Of a stretch of 64,000 nucleotides of DNA, positions 41,595-50,136 are shown in pieces. Both the position numbers and the translations under genes were made by a program. The stretch is from RHKX01 sp963820055 (GTDB lineage: Bacteria; Actinomycetota; Thermoleophilia; Solirubrobacterales; 70-9): positions 62,001 through 126,000 of the forward strand of contig CAWFYJ010000004.1 of NCBI GenBank assembly GCA_963820055.1, given 5' to 3'. The notes under the pieces are model-generated. The model was given only the letters and a program-made list of their open reading frames with translations, was not told where the DNA came from and ran no database searches. Each line of letters starts with the position of its first letter. The first letter of the stretch is position 1.

Positions 41595-41996
41595 ATGAGC
41601 GGCAGCAAAAAAGACCCTGACGGGGATCCCGGATCACGCCGGAAGTCCGGCGACGGCGATCCACCGCCCCAGGCGGGGGTACTGGGCAACCTCCCCAAGA
41701 TGCGGCCCTCGGTGCGCAGCCCGCGCCGCACCGAGGCGAAGCCGGCCGCGGCGAAGGCCGAAGCCGCAACCGAGGCTTCTCCGCCGCCGGCAGCCGAGGA
41801 GGAACCTCCGGCAGCCCCGAAACCGCCGCCACGGCGGCCCGACGGACCGTCGGCGGAGGGCGAGCACTCCCCCGCCGCCGACCTCGAGAACCTCGCCCGG
41901 GGCGGCATCGCCATCGCCGGCGGCGCGGCCTCCCTCGGCCTGCGGATGGCCGGGCGCGCAGCGGCGGCGCTGCGCGACGCCGTCGAGCGGCGTTGA
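41595..41996 (+). CDS. Disordered protein with hydrophobic C-terminal helix
   Basis: Hypothetical protein of 133 residues. The first about 100 residues are charged, Pro/Ala/Glu-rich and disordered (PKMRPSVRSPRRTEAKPAAAKAEAATEASPPP). The C-terminal 35 residues (LENLARGGIAIAGGAASLGLRMAGRAAAALRDAVERR) can form one amphipathic or membrane-inserted helix. No conserved domain recognised. Its ATG is preceded by AAGGTG. The stop region overlaps the start of the YihY-type gene by 4 bp, so the two are translationally coupled; it may be an accessory of that membrane protein, which is inference. Confidence 0.62.
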   Translation: MSGSKKDPDGDPGSRRKSGDGDPPPQAGVLGNLPKMRPSVRSPRRTEAKPAAAKAEAATEASPPPAAEEEPPAAPKPPPRRPDGPSAEGEHSPAADLENLARGGIAIAGGAASLGLRMAGRAAAALRDAVERR

Positions 41997-42898
41997 GGCA
42001 GCGGACCACCCGATCGGCCGCCGCCTTCTGGAGGCGCGCCTACGAGGAGAACATCACCGGGATGGCCGGGATGGTCGCCTACAACCTGATGCTCTCGGTC
42101 TTCCCGTTCGCGTTGCTGCTGCTCTTCATCACCGGCAAGCTGCTCCAGAGCCCCGACGTCCAGGCCACGATCCTGCGCGACCTCGGCGAGCTGTTCCCGT
42201 CGACCGAGCAGGACACGCTCCGGTCGACCCTCGACCAGTTGCAGTCGAACTCGACCGAGATCGGCATCGTCGCGATCGTCGCGGGGCTCTGGATCGGCGC
42301 CTCGTTCTGGGGAGCGATGGACACGGCGTTCTGCCGCATCTACCACGTCGAATGCCGCGGCTGGCTCGCCCAGAAGCGCTTCTCGCTGATCATGCTGGCC
42401 GTCGTCGCCTTCTTCCTCGCCGCAAGCGTCGCCGTCCCGGCGATGGAGAGCCTCCTCGTCTCCGGCGTCGAGGATCTTCCGCTCGGGCTCTCCCGGGTCG
42501 ACTGGCTGCTCAACATCCTCGTCATCGGCGGCGGCCTGATGATCAGCTTCCTGCTCCTCTGCCTGATCTACTGGGCCGTGCCGAAGGGCCACCTGCCGTG
42601 GCGCGCCGTCTGGCCCGGCGCCCTGTTCATGGCGATCGCCGGGGCGATCGCCAACACGATCTTCCCGCTCTACCTGGTCAACATCTCGACCGTCGGCGAG
42701 TTCGGGAGGATCGTCAGCTTCGTGCTGATCGCGTTGATCTGGTTCTACGCGCTCGCGCTCGGACTGCTCGCCGGCGCGGTCGTCAACGCGCTTCGCTTCG
42801 AGCTGCACGACACCGGGACGCTGCGCGGCATGACCGCCGACTTTCCGGTCCAGCAGCGTGCCGAGGGCGACGACCGCGAGCACGACTGGCTGCCGTGA
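41993..42898 (+). CDS. YihY/BrkB-family inner membrane protein
   Basis: Integral membrane protein of 301 residues with about six hydrophobic segments: near 25-45 (MVAYNLMLSVFPFALLLLF), 90-110, 132-152, 178-200, 212-232 and 242-265. The N-terminal YEENITGMAGMVAYNLMLSVFPF region and LPWRAVWPGALFMAIAGAIAN are family hallmarks, formerly annotated as ribonuclease BN, which is incorrect. The molecular activity is still debated; it may affect envelope permeability. The TTG start at 41993 overlaps the upstream gene by 4 bp. Its C-terminus is acidic. Confidence 0.87.
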   Translation: MRQRTTRSAAAFWRRAYEENITGMAGMVAYNLMLSVFPFALLLLFITGKLLQSPDVQATILRDLGELFPSTEQDTLRSTLDQLQSNSTEIGIVAIVAGLWIGASFWGAMDTAFCRIYHVECRGWLAQKRFSLIMLAVVAFFLAASVAVPAMESLLVSGVEDLPLGLSRVDWLLNILVIGGGLMISFLLLCLIYWAVPKGHLPWRAVWPGALFMAIAGAIANTIFPLYLVNISTVGEFGRIVSFVLIALIWFYALALGLLAGAVVNALRFELHDTGTLRGMTADFPVQQRAEGDDREHDWLP

Positions 42899-42910
42899 TC
42901 GCGGCAGGGG

Positions 42911-43804
42911 TCAGCCGAACAGCTCCCTGACCGCAGTCTTCATCGACGCCTCGAGGGGCGTGGGCTCGACGTCGAAGAGTTCCATCCCGCTGCCGTCCTC
43001 GACAACCGTCTCGGTCGTCAGGCCCTCGACGAGCGGTTTCGCGACCCCGGCGTCGACCGGGGTGACGAGCCCGATCCAGTGCGAGCTGAGCCCCGGAGAG
43101 AGCAGCGGCACACCGATCCGCGGCCGCGGGCGCTTGCCCTGGGCGCGGGCGCAGACGTCGAGCAGTCCGCCGTAGGTCGTGACCTCGCCGCCGCCGATCT
43201 CGATCTCGCGGCCTGCGGATTCGGGCACGTCGAGTGCCGCGGCGAGGTAGGAGACGACGTCCGCGGCTGCGATCGGCTCAGTTCGGGTCGACGTCCAACT
43301 CGGCGTCACCATCGCGGGAAGGCGACGGACGAGGTAGGCGATCGTCCGCAGCGACTCGGAGCCCGACCCGATCACGATCGAGGCCCGAAAGTAGGTGAGC
43401 GGGACTCCCGTCGAGGCGAGTCCTTCGGCGGTCTCCTGGCGCGAGCGGAGGTGCGGCGAGGTCCCTTCGCCGAGCCCGCCGAGGTAGATGATCCGCTCGA
43501 CGCCGGCCGCCTTGGCCGCCTCGGCGAAGTTGCGGGCGCCGCGGCGGTCGCGCTCCTCGAAGTCGGCGTCGCCGCCGCGGCCCATCGAGTGGACCAGGTA
43601 GTAGGCGACGTCGATGCCCGCGAGGGCGTCGTCGAGGGTGGCGCGGTCGAGTACGTCGCCGCGGACGATCTCGCAGCGGTCGTCGAGCTTCTCGGCGGCC
43701 GCCTCGGGGTTGCGGGCGAGGCAGCGGACGTCGCGGCCCTCTTCGACGAGGCGCTCCGCGAGCAGGCCGCCGACGTATCCGGTTGCTCCTGCGATCAGTT
43801 GCAT
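42911..43804 (-). CDS. NAD(P)-binding NmrA/atypical-SDR protein
   Basis: Rossmann protein of 297 residues of the atypical short-chain dehydrogenase/NmrA type. GATGYVGG at residues 6-13 binds dinucleotide, LVHSMG and GVERIIYLGGLGEG are characteristic of a subgroup of NAD(P)H-binding proteins, and the C-terminal half resembles YtfG/NmrA-like epimerase-related folds. The canonical YxxxK pair is not clear, so it may be a redox sensor rather than a dehydrogenase. The ATG at 43804 gives the usual strand start MQLIAGATGYVG. It converges on the YihY gene and follows glpX by 10 bp on the same strand, so the two are probably cotranscribed. Confidence 0.85.
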   Translation of the reverse strand: MQLIAGATGYVGGLLAERLVEEGRDVRCLARNPEAAAEKLDDRCEIVRGDVLDRATLDDALAGIDVAYYLVHSMGRGGDADFEERDRRGARNFAEAAKAAGVERIIYLGGLGEGTSPHLRSRQETAEGLASTGVPLTYFRASIVIGSGSESLRTIAYLVRRLPAMVTPSWTSTRTEPIAAADVVSYLAAALDVPESAGREIEIGGGEVTTYGGLLDVCARAQGKRPRPRIGVPLLSPGLSSHWIGLVTPVDAGVAKPLVEGLTTETVVEDGSGMELFDVEPTPLEASMKTAVRELFG

Positions 43805-43814
43805 CGGCTACCGG

Positions 43815-44831
43815 CTACCCGTACAGGCCGCCGGTAACCTCGCGCAGCTTCGTGCCGTCGTGACGGCCGCTGATCCGCCGGACCGTCCCGGACCTCGAGC
43901 GCATGACGAGCGACTCCGTCGTCGCGTAGCCGGCGCCGTGGTAGCGGACCCCCTGGAGGAGGTCGCCGTCGGTGACGCCGCTCGCTGCGAAGAACGCGTC
44001 GTTGCCGCCGACTAGGTCGTCGACCTCTAGCACCCGCTCGATGTCGTATCCGGCTTCAAGAGCGGCCTTGCGCTCGTCGTCGTCGCGGGGCCAGAGACGG
44101 CCGAGGATCTGCCCACCGAGGCACTTGATCGCGGCGGCGGAGATGACGCCCTCGGGGGTGCCGCCGATTCCCCAGAGGAGGTCGACGCCGGTGCCGTCCA
44201 TGACGGCCAGCAGGGCCGCCGAGACGTCGCCGTCGGTGATGAAGCGGATCCGGCTGCCCGCCTCGCGGATCTGACGGACGCCCTCGGCGTGACGCTCGCG
44301 ATCGAGGATCACGGTGGTGATCTCGGTCGGGCTGACGCCGCGGCGGTCGGCGACCCGCTTGACGACGTCGCCGACCGGCTCGGAGAGGCTCAGGCAGTCG
44401 GCGATCTCGGGACCGCCGACGAGCTTCTCCATGTAGACGCAGGGACCGGGGTCGAACATCGTGCCGCGCTCGGCGAGCGCGATCACCGCAAGCGAGCCGG
44501 GACGGCCCTGGGCGCAGAGACGGGTCCCTTCGAGCGGGTCGACGGCGATGTCGACGCGCGGCGGACTGCCGTCGCCGATCTCCTCGCCGTTGAACAGCAT
44601 CGGAGCCTCGTCCTTCTCGCCCTCGCCGATGACGACGATCCCCTCCATCGGCACGGTGTTGATGAGCAGCCGCATCGCGTCGACGGCGGCGCCGTCGGCC
44701 GCCTCCTTGTCGCCGCGGCCGACCCAACGGGCGGCCGCGAGCGAGGCGGCTTCGGTCACGCGGACGAGCTCGAGCGCGAGGTTGCGGTCGGGCTTGCTGC
44801 CCGGGCGGTTGTCCTGGGAGATCACACCCAT
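43815..44831 (-). CDS. glpX: Class II fructose-1,6-bisphosphatase
   Basis: Gluconeogenic phosphatase of 338 residues, the usual GlpX length, cleaving fructose-1,6-bisphosphate to fructose-6-phosphate with divalent metals. Signatures include MRLLINTVPMEGIVVIGEGEKDEAPMLFNGE, VDIAVDPLEGT (metal aspartates), GSLAVIALAERG, and DGTGVDLLWGIGGTPEGV. Start ATG 44831. A small membrane protein lies 13 bp upstream and an NmrA-type protein 10 bp downstream, all on the minus strand. Actinobacteria commonly use this class as their only FBPase. Confidence 0.95.
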   Translation of the reverse strand: MGVISQDNRPGSKPDRNLALELVRVTEAASLAAARWVGRGDKEAADGAAVDAMRLLINTVPMEGIVVIGEGEKDEAPMLFNGEEIGDGSPPRVDIAVDPLEGTRLCAQGRPGSLAVIALAERGTMFDPGPCVYMEKLVGGPEIADCLSLSEPVGDVVKRVADRRGVSPTEITTVILDRERHAEGVRQIREAGSRIRFITDGDVSAALLAVMDGTGVDLLWGIGGTPEGVISAAAIKCLGGQILGRLWPRDDDERKAALEAGYDIERVLEVDDLVGGNDAFFAASGVTDGDLLQGVRYHGAGYATTESLVMRSRSGTVRRISGRHDGTKLREVTGGLYG

Positions 44832-44844
44832 CTATTCGATCCTC

Positions 44845-45336
44845 TCAGACGGTTCCGGGCGCCTTGCGCGGCGCGTCCTTGTTCACTTCCATCGCCCGGC
44901 CGATTCCGGCCGCGGCGATCCCCAGGGACGCAAGGAGGGCGACGTAGTAGCCGATCTCCTTGGTGATCCCGATCTCCTGGTTGCCGGAGCCGGGCGGGTC
45001 GATGACGCCGTTGTAGGCGATCAGCACGAAGGCGGTGAAGCCGACGGTCATCGTCAGCTCGCCGGGCGGCCACGAGAGCTTGTTGCCGCGGACGACGATC
45101 CAGGCGAGGATCCACGGGGCGGCGGCTGCGGCGAGGAGCAGCCAGCGAAGCAGCGGAAAGGTCTCGAAGCCCGTGCAGCTGAACTGCTCGTTGCCGCAGA
45201 GGAAGCCGTCGCCGCCCGGGGCACGCGAGGGCCCGTCGGCGAGGTCGTACCAGGGAAGGAAGAGGACGGCGACGACCAGCAGGGCCGATGCGGCCAGGCC
45301 GAGCCATTCCGCGCGCGAGAGCTTCGAGAAGTCCAT
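44845..45336 (-). CDS. Membrane protein with about four helices
   Basis: Hypothetical protein of 163 residues. Hydrophobic segments lie at about residues 9-27 (WLGLAASALLVVAVLFLPWY), 65-83, 97-112 and 127-146. A cysteine pair (FLCGNEQFSCTGF) sits in the first loop, probably outside the membrane, where it could form a disulfide. No transporter or enzyme motif is apparent. The ATG at 45336 begins MDFSKLSRAEW. It lies 13 bp upstream of glpX on the same strand. Confidence 0.68.
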   Translation of the reverse strand: MDFSKLSRAEWLGLAASALLVVAVLFLPWYDLADGPSRAPGGDGFLCGNEQFSCTGFETFPLLRWLLLAAAAAPWILAWIVVRGNKLSWPPGELTMTVGFTAFVLIAYNGVIDPPGSGNQEIGITKEIGYYVALLASLGIAAAGIGRAMEVNKDAPRKAPGTV

Positions 45337-45370
45337 CCGCAGGCGAGCCTATCCGAGGGGGCAGAGAGCT

Positions 45371-45400
45371 GCGGCGGGCCGGCAGCCGCCGGCCCGCCGC
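45371..45400 (-). terminator. Perfect 13-bp hairpin after the ABC-transporter operon
   Basis: Arms 45371-45383 and 45388-45400 are perfectly complementary and GC-rich around a four-base loop. The hairpin begins 13 bp after the stop of the substrate-binding protein gene (45414). There is no U-run, as usual for high-GC actinobacterial terminators. It also separates this operon from the membrane protein gene that follows on the same strand. Confidence 0.7.
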
Positions 45401-45413
45401 GCCTCCGCAATTC

Positions 45414-46406
45414 CTACTCCGTGTAGCCCGCCTCCTGCAGGTACTCGGCGGCGACGTCCTCGGGCTTCTGCTTGTCGACGTCGACCCGGGCGTTGAGCTC
45501 CTGCATGACCTCGAGCGTCAGGCCCTCCTGGACCTTCTCGATCGTGGCCTGGTAGTCAGGACCGGCCTCATCAACGGCCTTCTGGTCGGAGATGAAGATC
45601 ACGTTGCCGGCCGGCAGCACGCCCTTGTCGTCCTCGAGCAGCGTGTACTTGTCGCTGTCGACGAACAGCTGGGCGTCGCTGGTGAACAGGATCGACAGGT
45701 CGGCGTCGCCCTTGTCGAGCACCTCGTAGCGCAGGCCGATGTCGATCGGCGTGAACTTGCCGAACTGGAGGTCGTAGTACTTCTCCAGCCCCGCGAGACA
45801 GTCGATCCGCTGACGGCACTCGGGTGAGCCCGCGAGCGTCAGGTCCTGGGACTTGCCCTGGAGGTCGGAAATCGAGGTGACGCCGAGGTCGTCGGCCGTC
45901 GACTGCAGTAGCCCGACTGCGTTCGCATCGGCGAACGGGGTCGGGCTGAAGGCCGTCAGGCCGAGCTTCGCGAACTGCTCCTGGGAGTCGTCGACCGCCT
46001 GCTGGGCGTCGGCCGGGACGTCCTCGGGCGCCGTGTCGAAGAACGATGTCAGCGCGGTGGATGTGTACTCCGGATAGCCGCTGATCTCGCCGTTCTCGAG
46101 CGCCTTCAGGGCGACCTGCTCGGAGCCCAGGTTGAGGTCGGTCGAGACGTCGTACCCCGCCGCCTCGAGAGCCTGCGCGTAGATCTCGCCGAGAATGAAC
46201 TGCTCGGTGAAGTTCTTCGAGCCGATCGTCAGCTTCACCCCGCTGTTGTCGGGGTTGTCCTGGATCAGGTTGTCGCTGCTCGCCGACGTGTCGGACGAGG
46301 AGTCGGTCGCGGTGTCGTCGCTCGAGCCGCACGCGGCCAGGGCGATCGCCGCAACGAGCACGCTCAGCAGAGCTAGGGCTCCTCGGAGCCGGGTCTTGTC
46401 ACGCAT
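45414..46406 (-). CDS. opuCC: Glycine-betaine/choline-type substrate-binding lipoprotein
   Basis: Extracellular binding lipoprotein of 330 residues for an osmoprotectant ABC transporter. Signal peptide with lipobox ALAAC (cysteine about residue 25), an acidic Ser/Asp-rich spacer, then the ProX/OpuCC fold: LTIGSKNFTEQFILGEIYAQALEAAGYDV, GEISGYPEYTSTALT, and LKGDADLSILFTSDA-type ligand loops. The family binds quaternary ammonium compounds by an aromatic cage. Start ATG 46406; the frame is open to 46472, but MRDKTR begins the signal. It is the last gene of the operon, separated from the permease by 58 bp holding a hairpin. Confidence 0.91.
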   Translation of the reverse strand: MRDKTRLRGALALLSVLVAAIALAACGSSDDTATDSSSDTSASSDNLIQDNPDNSGVKLTIGSKNFTEQFILGEIYAQALEAAGYDVSTDLNLGSEQVALKALENGEISGYPEYTSTALTSFFDTAPEDVPADAQQAVDDSQEQFAKLGLTAFSPTPFADANAVGLLQSTADDLGVTSISDLQGKSQDLTLAGSPECRQRIDCLAGLEKYYDLQFGKFTPIDIGLRYEVLDKGDADLSILFTSDAQLFVDSDKYTLLEDDKGVLPAGNVIFISDQKAVDEAGPDYQATIEKVQEGLTLEVMQELNARVDVDKQKPEDVAAEYLQEAGYTE

Positions 46407-46434
46407 CTGGTCTTCAGTCCTCCCGTTGGTAGTA

Positions 46435-46451
46435 CCGCGGCCCCTCCGCGG
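46435..46451. other. Intercistronic hairpin in the osmoprotectant operon
   Basis: CCGCGG repeated around CCCCT forms a 6-bp stem between the permease stop (46465) and the binding-protein start (46406). A hairpin here could partly terminate or shield mRNA and so set binding-protein level apart from the permeases, as in many ABC operons. This role is inference. Confidence 0.5.
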
Positions 46452-46464
46452 CTGAACGACGATC

Positions 46465-47202
46465 CTATGCACTTGCCCTGGCGGCGGTCCTCTGAAGCAC
46501 CAGCCCCTTGGGGGTGAGCCGGTGCTGTACGCCCGCCAAGATCAGCTCGAAGGTCAGCGCGAGCAATGCGACGACGATCGCGCCGGCGATCACTCCCTCG
46601 GTCCCATAGGTGGCCTGGCCGAGGATCAGGTCGCCCAGCGTGCTGACCCCGGCGATGGAGCCGATCGTCGCGGTGGCGATGATGTTCACCGACGCCGTGC
46701 GGACGCCGCCCATGATCGTCGGGATCGCCAGCGGCAGCTCGACGCGGCGGATGATCTCGAGCTCGCTCATCCCCATCCCGCGGGCGGCGTCGACCGCGCC
46801 GCGGTCGACCTGGCGCATTCCGACGAAGGCGTTCGTGAGGATCGGCGGGATCCCCAGGATCGTCACCGCGATGGTCACGTTGAGGACGCCGGTGCCGATG
46901 AAAGCGACCATCAGCGCGATCAGGGCCAGCTCCGGGATCGCACGGCCGGCGTTGCCGACCGCGACGGCTGCGAACTCGCCGACGCCGCGGTGACCGAGCC
47001 AGGCGCCGATCGGCAGGGCGATCGCGATCGCGAGCACCAGCGCCAGGACGCTGATCGCGGCCTGGGTCACGAGCAGGTCCCAGATCTGCCCGAGCCCGCC
47101 CACCGGCTCGCCGGCCTGTACCGACGGCTGCTCGCTGAAGATGAAGTCGATCGCGCCGCCGAACGAGCCGAGGAACGCGGGGACGGCGAGGACGGCGCTC
47201 AC
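46465..47202 (-). CDS. opuCD: Osmoprotectant ABC transporter permease, second
   Basis: ProW/OpuCD-type permease of 245 residues with about five helices. It has the loop QAAISVLALVLAIAIALPIGAWLG, then ARGMGMSELEIIRRVELPLAIPTIMGGVRTASVNIIATATIGSIAG, the EAA-type coupling motif that contacts the ATPase. The first about 35 residues contain another hydrophobic stretch and a polar loop. The GTG start at 47202 overlaps the stop of the upstream permease (GTGA). Both permeases and the ATPase form a heteromeric importer. Confidence 0.91.
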   Translation of the reverse strand: MSAVLAVPAFLGSFGGAIDFIFSEQPSVQAGEPVGGLGQIWDLLVTQAAISVLALVLAIAIALPIGAWLGHRGVGEFAAVAVGNAGRAIPELALIALMVAFIGTGVLNVTIAVTILGIPPILTNAFVGMRQVDRGAVDAARGMGMSELEIIRRVELPLAIPTIMGGVRTASVNIIATATIGSIAGVSTLGDLILGQATYGTEGVIAGAIVVALLALTFELILAGVQHRLTPKGLVLQRTAARASA

Positions 47203-47933
47203 AGCGCCCGCACCTTCCGCCACGGCGCGGCGTAGCGCTGGACGAGGACGAGCAGACCATCGAAGAGGATCGCCAGCCCGACGGCGAGGATGCTGCCGAA
47301 GACGATGTTCGTCTTGAACACTCCGCGCTGGATGCCCTCGTTGTAAAGGATTTCGCCGAGCCCGCCGGCGCCGGCGAAGATCGCCAGGGTCGCGATCGCG
47401 ACGGTCGAGACGGTCGCGATCCGAACGCCCGCGATGATCTCGGGGAGCGCCAGCGGCAGCTCGACCTTCCACAGCAGCTGCCGCTTCGTCATCCCCATCC
47501 CGGTTCCCGAATCGCGCGCCGAGCCCGGGACGTTGGCCAGTCCGGAGTTGGCGTTGCGGTAGATGATCTGGAGGTTGTAGAGCGAGAGGGCGATGATCGC
47601 CGTCTCGGTCCCACGCCCGGTGATCGGCAGCAGGAGCAGGAACAGGGCGATGCTCGGGATCGTGTAGAGGACCCCCGTCGTCCCGATGAAGACCGGGATC
47701 AGCCAGCGCCGCCCGTGGGAGAAGATCGCGAGCGCCATCGCGACGAGAAACCCGGCGAGCACCGACGCGAGCACGAGAACGAGGTGCTCGAGCAGCGGTG
47801 AGACGTAGTCGTTGATGTTGTCGGCCACGAAGCCCGGGCAGAACGCTTCGTTCTTGCCCTCGCATGTCGTCGCCCCGGTCCCCGGCTCGCGGACCTGGAC
47901 CTGGGCGAGGAGAGTGGCGAGGGTCGCGAGCAC
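47199..47933 (-). CDS. opuCB: Osmoprotectant ABC transporter permease, first
   Basis: Permease of 244 residues, paralogous to the next gene. It shows the N-terminal signal-anchor (MLATLATLLAQVQV), a loop with two cysteines (TTCEGKNEAFCPGF), then the transmembrane domain with LEHLVLVLASVLAGFLVAMALAIFS and the EAA motif GMGMTKRQLLWKVELPLALPEIIAGVRIATVSTVAIATLAIFAG. GTG 47933 starts 9 bp after the ATPase stop. The extracellular cysteine loop is unusual and may be a disulfide. Together with the other three genes it completes a full compatible-solute importer. Confidence 0.9.
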   Translation of the reverse strand: MLATLATLLAQVQVREPGTGATTCEGKNEAFCPGFVADNINDYVSPLLEHLVLVLASVLAGFLVAMALAIFSHGRRWLIPVFIGTTGVLYTIPSIALFLLLLPITGRGTETAIIALSLYNLQIIYRNANSGLANVPGSARDSGTGMGMTKRQLLWKVELPLALPEIIAGVRIATVSTVAIATLAIFAGAGGLGEILYNEGIQRGVFKTNIVFGSILAVGLAILFDGLLVLVQRYAAPWRKVRAL

Positions 47934-47942
47934 GGCGGGCGC

Positions 47943-49106
47943 TCAGCTCAGCGGTCGCTCGGGGGCCGGATGCTCTTCGACCGCCTCGTCGGAGGAGAGG
48001 AAGTCGGAGATCACCTCGAGAGAGAGGATCCCCGTGGTCGTGCCGCGGGCGTCGACGACAGGGGCGTAGTGGGTCTGGGACTGGAGCAGGTCGGAGAGTG
48101 CGTCGCGGAGGACGTCGTCGCGGTCGAGGACCGGGTTCGGCGAGGTGCCCGGCCGGCTCGGAACGGTCGCGGCCTCGAGATCGCGCTCGGTGAGCCACCC
48201 GATCGGCTTGCGATCGGAGTCGACGAGCAGCGCCCACGGCACCTCGGCGCTCGCGAGCTTGGTGCGGACCTCGGCGGTGTCCTGGCCGGCGAACGCGAAC
48301 GGCGCCTCCCAGAGGTCGATGTCGGAGACACGCATCAGCGAGAGGCGCTTGAGCGCCCGGTCGGCGCCGACGAAGTCCTCGACGAAGTCGTCGGCGGGCG
48401 CCATCAGGAGCTCGGCGGGGGTCGCGAACTGGGCGAGGTGGCCTCCCTCCCGGAGGACGGCGATCCGGTCCCCCATCTTGATCGCCTCGTCGATGTCGTG
48501 GGTGACGAAGAGGATCGTCTTGCGGATTTCGGCCTGGAGCCGCAGGAACTCGTTCTGGAGGCGCTCGCGGTTGATCGGGTCGATCGCCCCGAACGGCTCG
48601 TCCATGAGCATCACCGGCGGGTCGGCGGCGAGCGCGCGGGCCACGCCGACGCGCTGCTGTTGGCCGCCCGAGAGCTGAGCCGGATAGCGGTCCGCCACGT
48701 CGCCGGGCAGCGAGATCAGCTCGAGCAGCTCGTGGACGCGGGCGTTGGTGCGCTTGCGGTCCCAGCCGAGCAGCGACGGGACCGTCGCGATGTTCTCGGC
48801 GATGGTCCGGTGCGGGAACAAGCCGATCTGCTGGATGACGTAACCGATTTCGCGCCGCAGCTGCGCGGGAGAGCGCTCGGTGACGGCGGTGCCCCCGACC
48901 TCGATCTCGCCCGAGGTGATCTCGACGGTCCGGTTGACCATCCGCATCGCGGTCGTCTTGCCGCAGCCGGAGGGGCCGACGAGGACGCAGATTTCACCCG
49001 CCGGGACCTCGAGGTTGAGCTCGTGGACGGCATCGGAGTCGGCGCCGCGGTAGCGCTTCGTCACGTTCCGGAACGTGACCGACGAGGCCGTGTGACCGCG
49101 CCCCAT
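47943..49106 (-). CDS. opuCA: Osmoprotectant ABC transporter ATPase with CBS domains
   Basis: ATPase of 387 residues. It has Walker A GPSGCGKTTAM, Q-loop QQIGLFPH, signature QLSGGQQQRVGVARALA, Walker B VMLMDEPFGAID and the switch VTHDIDEA. After about residue 260 a pair of CBS domains follows (ALLVDSDRKPIGWLTERDLEA; HYAPVVDARGTTTGILSLEVIS), which in OpuA/OpuC-type ATPases sense ionic strength or c-di-AMP. Start ATG 49106 with GGAGAGG upstream. It is the first gene of the operon. The substrate could be betaine, choline or carnitine. Confidence 0.93.
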   Translation of the reverse strand: MGRGHTASSVTFRNVTKRYRGADSDAVHELNLEVPAGEICVLVGPSGCGKTTAMRMVNRTVEITSGEIEVGGTAVTERSPAQLRREIGYVIQQIGLFPHRTIAENIATVPSLLGWDRKRTNARVHELLELISLPGDVADRYPAQLSGGQQQRVGVARALAADPPVMLMDEPFGAIDPINRERLQNEFLRLQAEIRKTILFVTHDIDEAIKMGDRIAVLREGGHLAQFATPAELLMAPADDFVEDFVGADRALKRLSLMRVSDIDLWEAPFAFAGQDTAEVRTKLASAEVPWALLVDSDRKPIGWLTERDLEAATVPSRPGTSPNPVLDRDDVLRDALSDLLQSQTHYAPVVDARGTTTGILSLEVISDFLSSDEAVEEHPAPERPLS

Positions 49107-49155
49107 GTCCTCTCCTGCCGCCTGCCCTTCCACGCGAACGCGACTCTAGTCGGTC

Positions 49156-50136
49156 CTACAGCGGTCTCGCGAGGCTGAGCGCATAGAGGCCCTCGGAATC
49201 GGTCCACCAGTCGGTCAGCTCGAGGCCGGCGTCCGCGTAGCTGGACTCGATCCGGGCGCGGGTGAACTTCGTCGAGATCTCGGTCCGCATCTCCTCGTTG
49301 CGGGCGAAGTGTGTCCGCATGTCGAGGTCACGGAGGTCGACGTACTGCTCGGTGAGCGCCCGCAGCCGGATGTCGATCCACTCGTTGTCGGCGTCCCAGA
49401 AGGCGACGTGCTCGAAGGCGTCGAGGTCGAAGTTCGCGCCGAGCTCGCGGTTGAGGACGTTGAGGACGTTCTTGTTGAAGTCGGCCGTGATCCCGGCCGA
49501 GTCGTTGTAGGCGGCCTCGAGCCGGGCGCGGTCCTTGACGAGGTCGGTGCCGAGCAGGAAGCGGTCGCCGGAGTACATGAGGGTCGCGATCCGGGCCAGG
49601 AACGAGCGGCGCGGCGCCGGCCGGAAGTTGCCGATCGTGCCGCCGAGGAAGGCGATCAGCGCGCCCTCGGGACGCGGGATCCGCTCGAGGTGGGTCTCGT
49701 AGTCGCAGACGATCCCATCGACGGCGATGCCCGGGTACTCGTCGACGAGCTCGCCGGCGACGCGCCTCGTGATCCCCTCGGAGATGTCGACCGGGACGAA
49801 TCGCTCCAGCGTCCCAGCGGCCTTCATCGCGTCGAGGAGGACGCGGCTCTTCGACGCGGCGCCGGATCCGAGCTCGATCAGCGTCCGCGGCCGGGCCGCG
49901 GCGACGATCTCGGCGGAGCGCGCCTCGAGGATCTCCCGCTCGCAGCGGGTCGGGTAGTACTCGGGCTGCTCGGTGATCCGCTCGAAGAGTTCGGAGCCGA
50001 GCTCGTCGTAGAAGTACTTGGGAGGGAGCTCCTTGAACGGGCTCGAGAGGCCCTCGCGAACGACCTCGGCCATGCCCGCGAGCGCCCCGCCCTCGGGCAG
50101 GTCGACGGCGATGTCGATGCCTCCGCCGCCCTCCAT
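49156..50136 (-). CDS. egtD: Histidine N-alpha-methyltransferase EgtD
   Basis: SAM-dependent enzyme of 326 residues that trimethylates histidine to hercynine, the first step of ergothioneine synthesis. It carries PPKYFYDELGSELFERITEQPEYYPTRCEREILE at the N-terminus, SAM motif LIELGSGAASKSRVLLDAM, and FLGGTIGNFRP with YNDSAGITADFNKNVLNVLNRELGANF, all typical of EgtD. The C-terminus has the MRTEISTKF substrate-contact motif. The ATG at 50136 shares a base with the egtB stop, so the two are cotranslated. egtA, egtC and egtE are not in this window. Confidence 0.95.
   Translation of the reverse strand: MEGGGGIDIAVDLPEGGALAGMAEVVREGLSSPFKELPPKYFYDELGSELFERITEQPEYYPTRCEREILEARSAEIVAAARPRTLIELGSGAASKSRVLLDAMKAAGTLERFVPVDISEGITRRVAGELVDEYPGIAVDGIVCDYETHLERIPRPEGALIAFLGGTIGNFRPAPRRSFLARIATLMYSGDRFLLGTDLVKDRARLEAAYNDSAGITADFNKNVLNVLNRELGANFDLDAFEHVAFWDADNEWIDIRLRALTEQYVDLRDLDMRTHFARNEEMRTEISTKFTRARIESSYADAGLELTDWWTDSEGLYALSLARPL

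Noticed and set aside
41993..42898. Ribonuclease BN
   Set aside because: The YihY family was once called so in error. The protein is an integral membrane protein with no nuclease motif.
45371..45400. Attenuator or riboswitch for the following gene
   Set aside because: A simple perfect hairpin just past a stop codon is better explained as a terminator, and no alternative pairing is seen.
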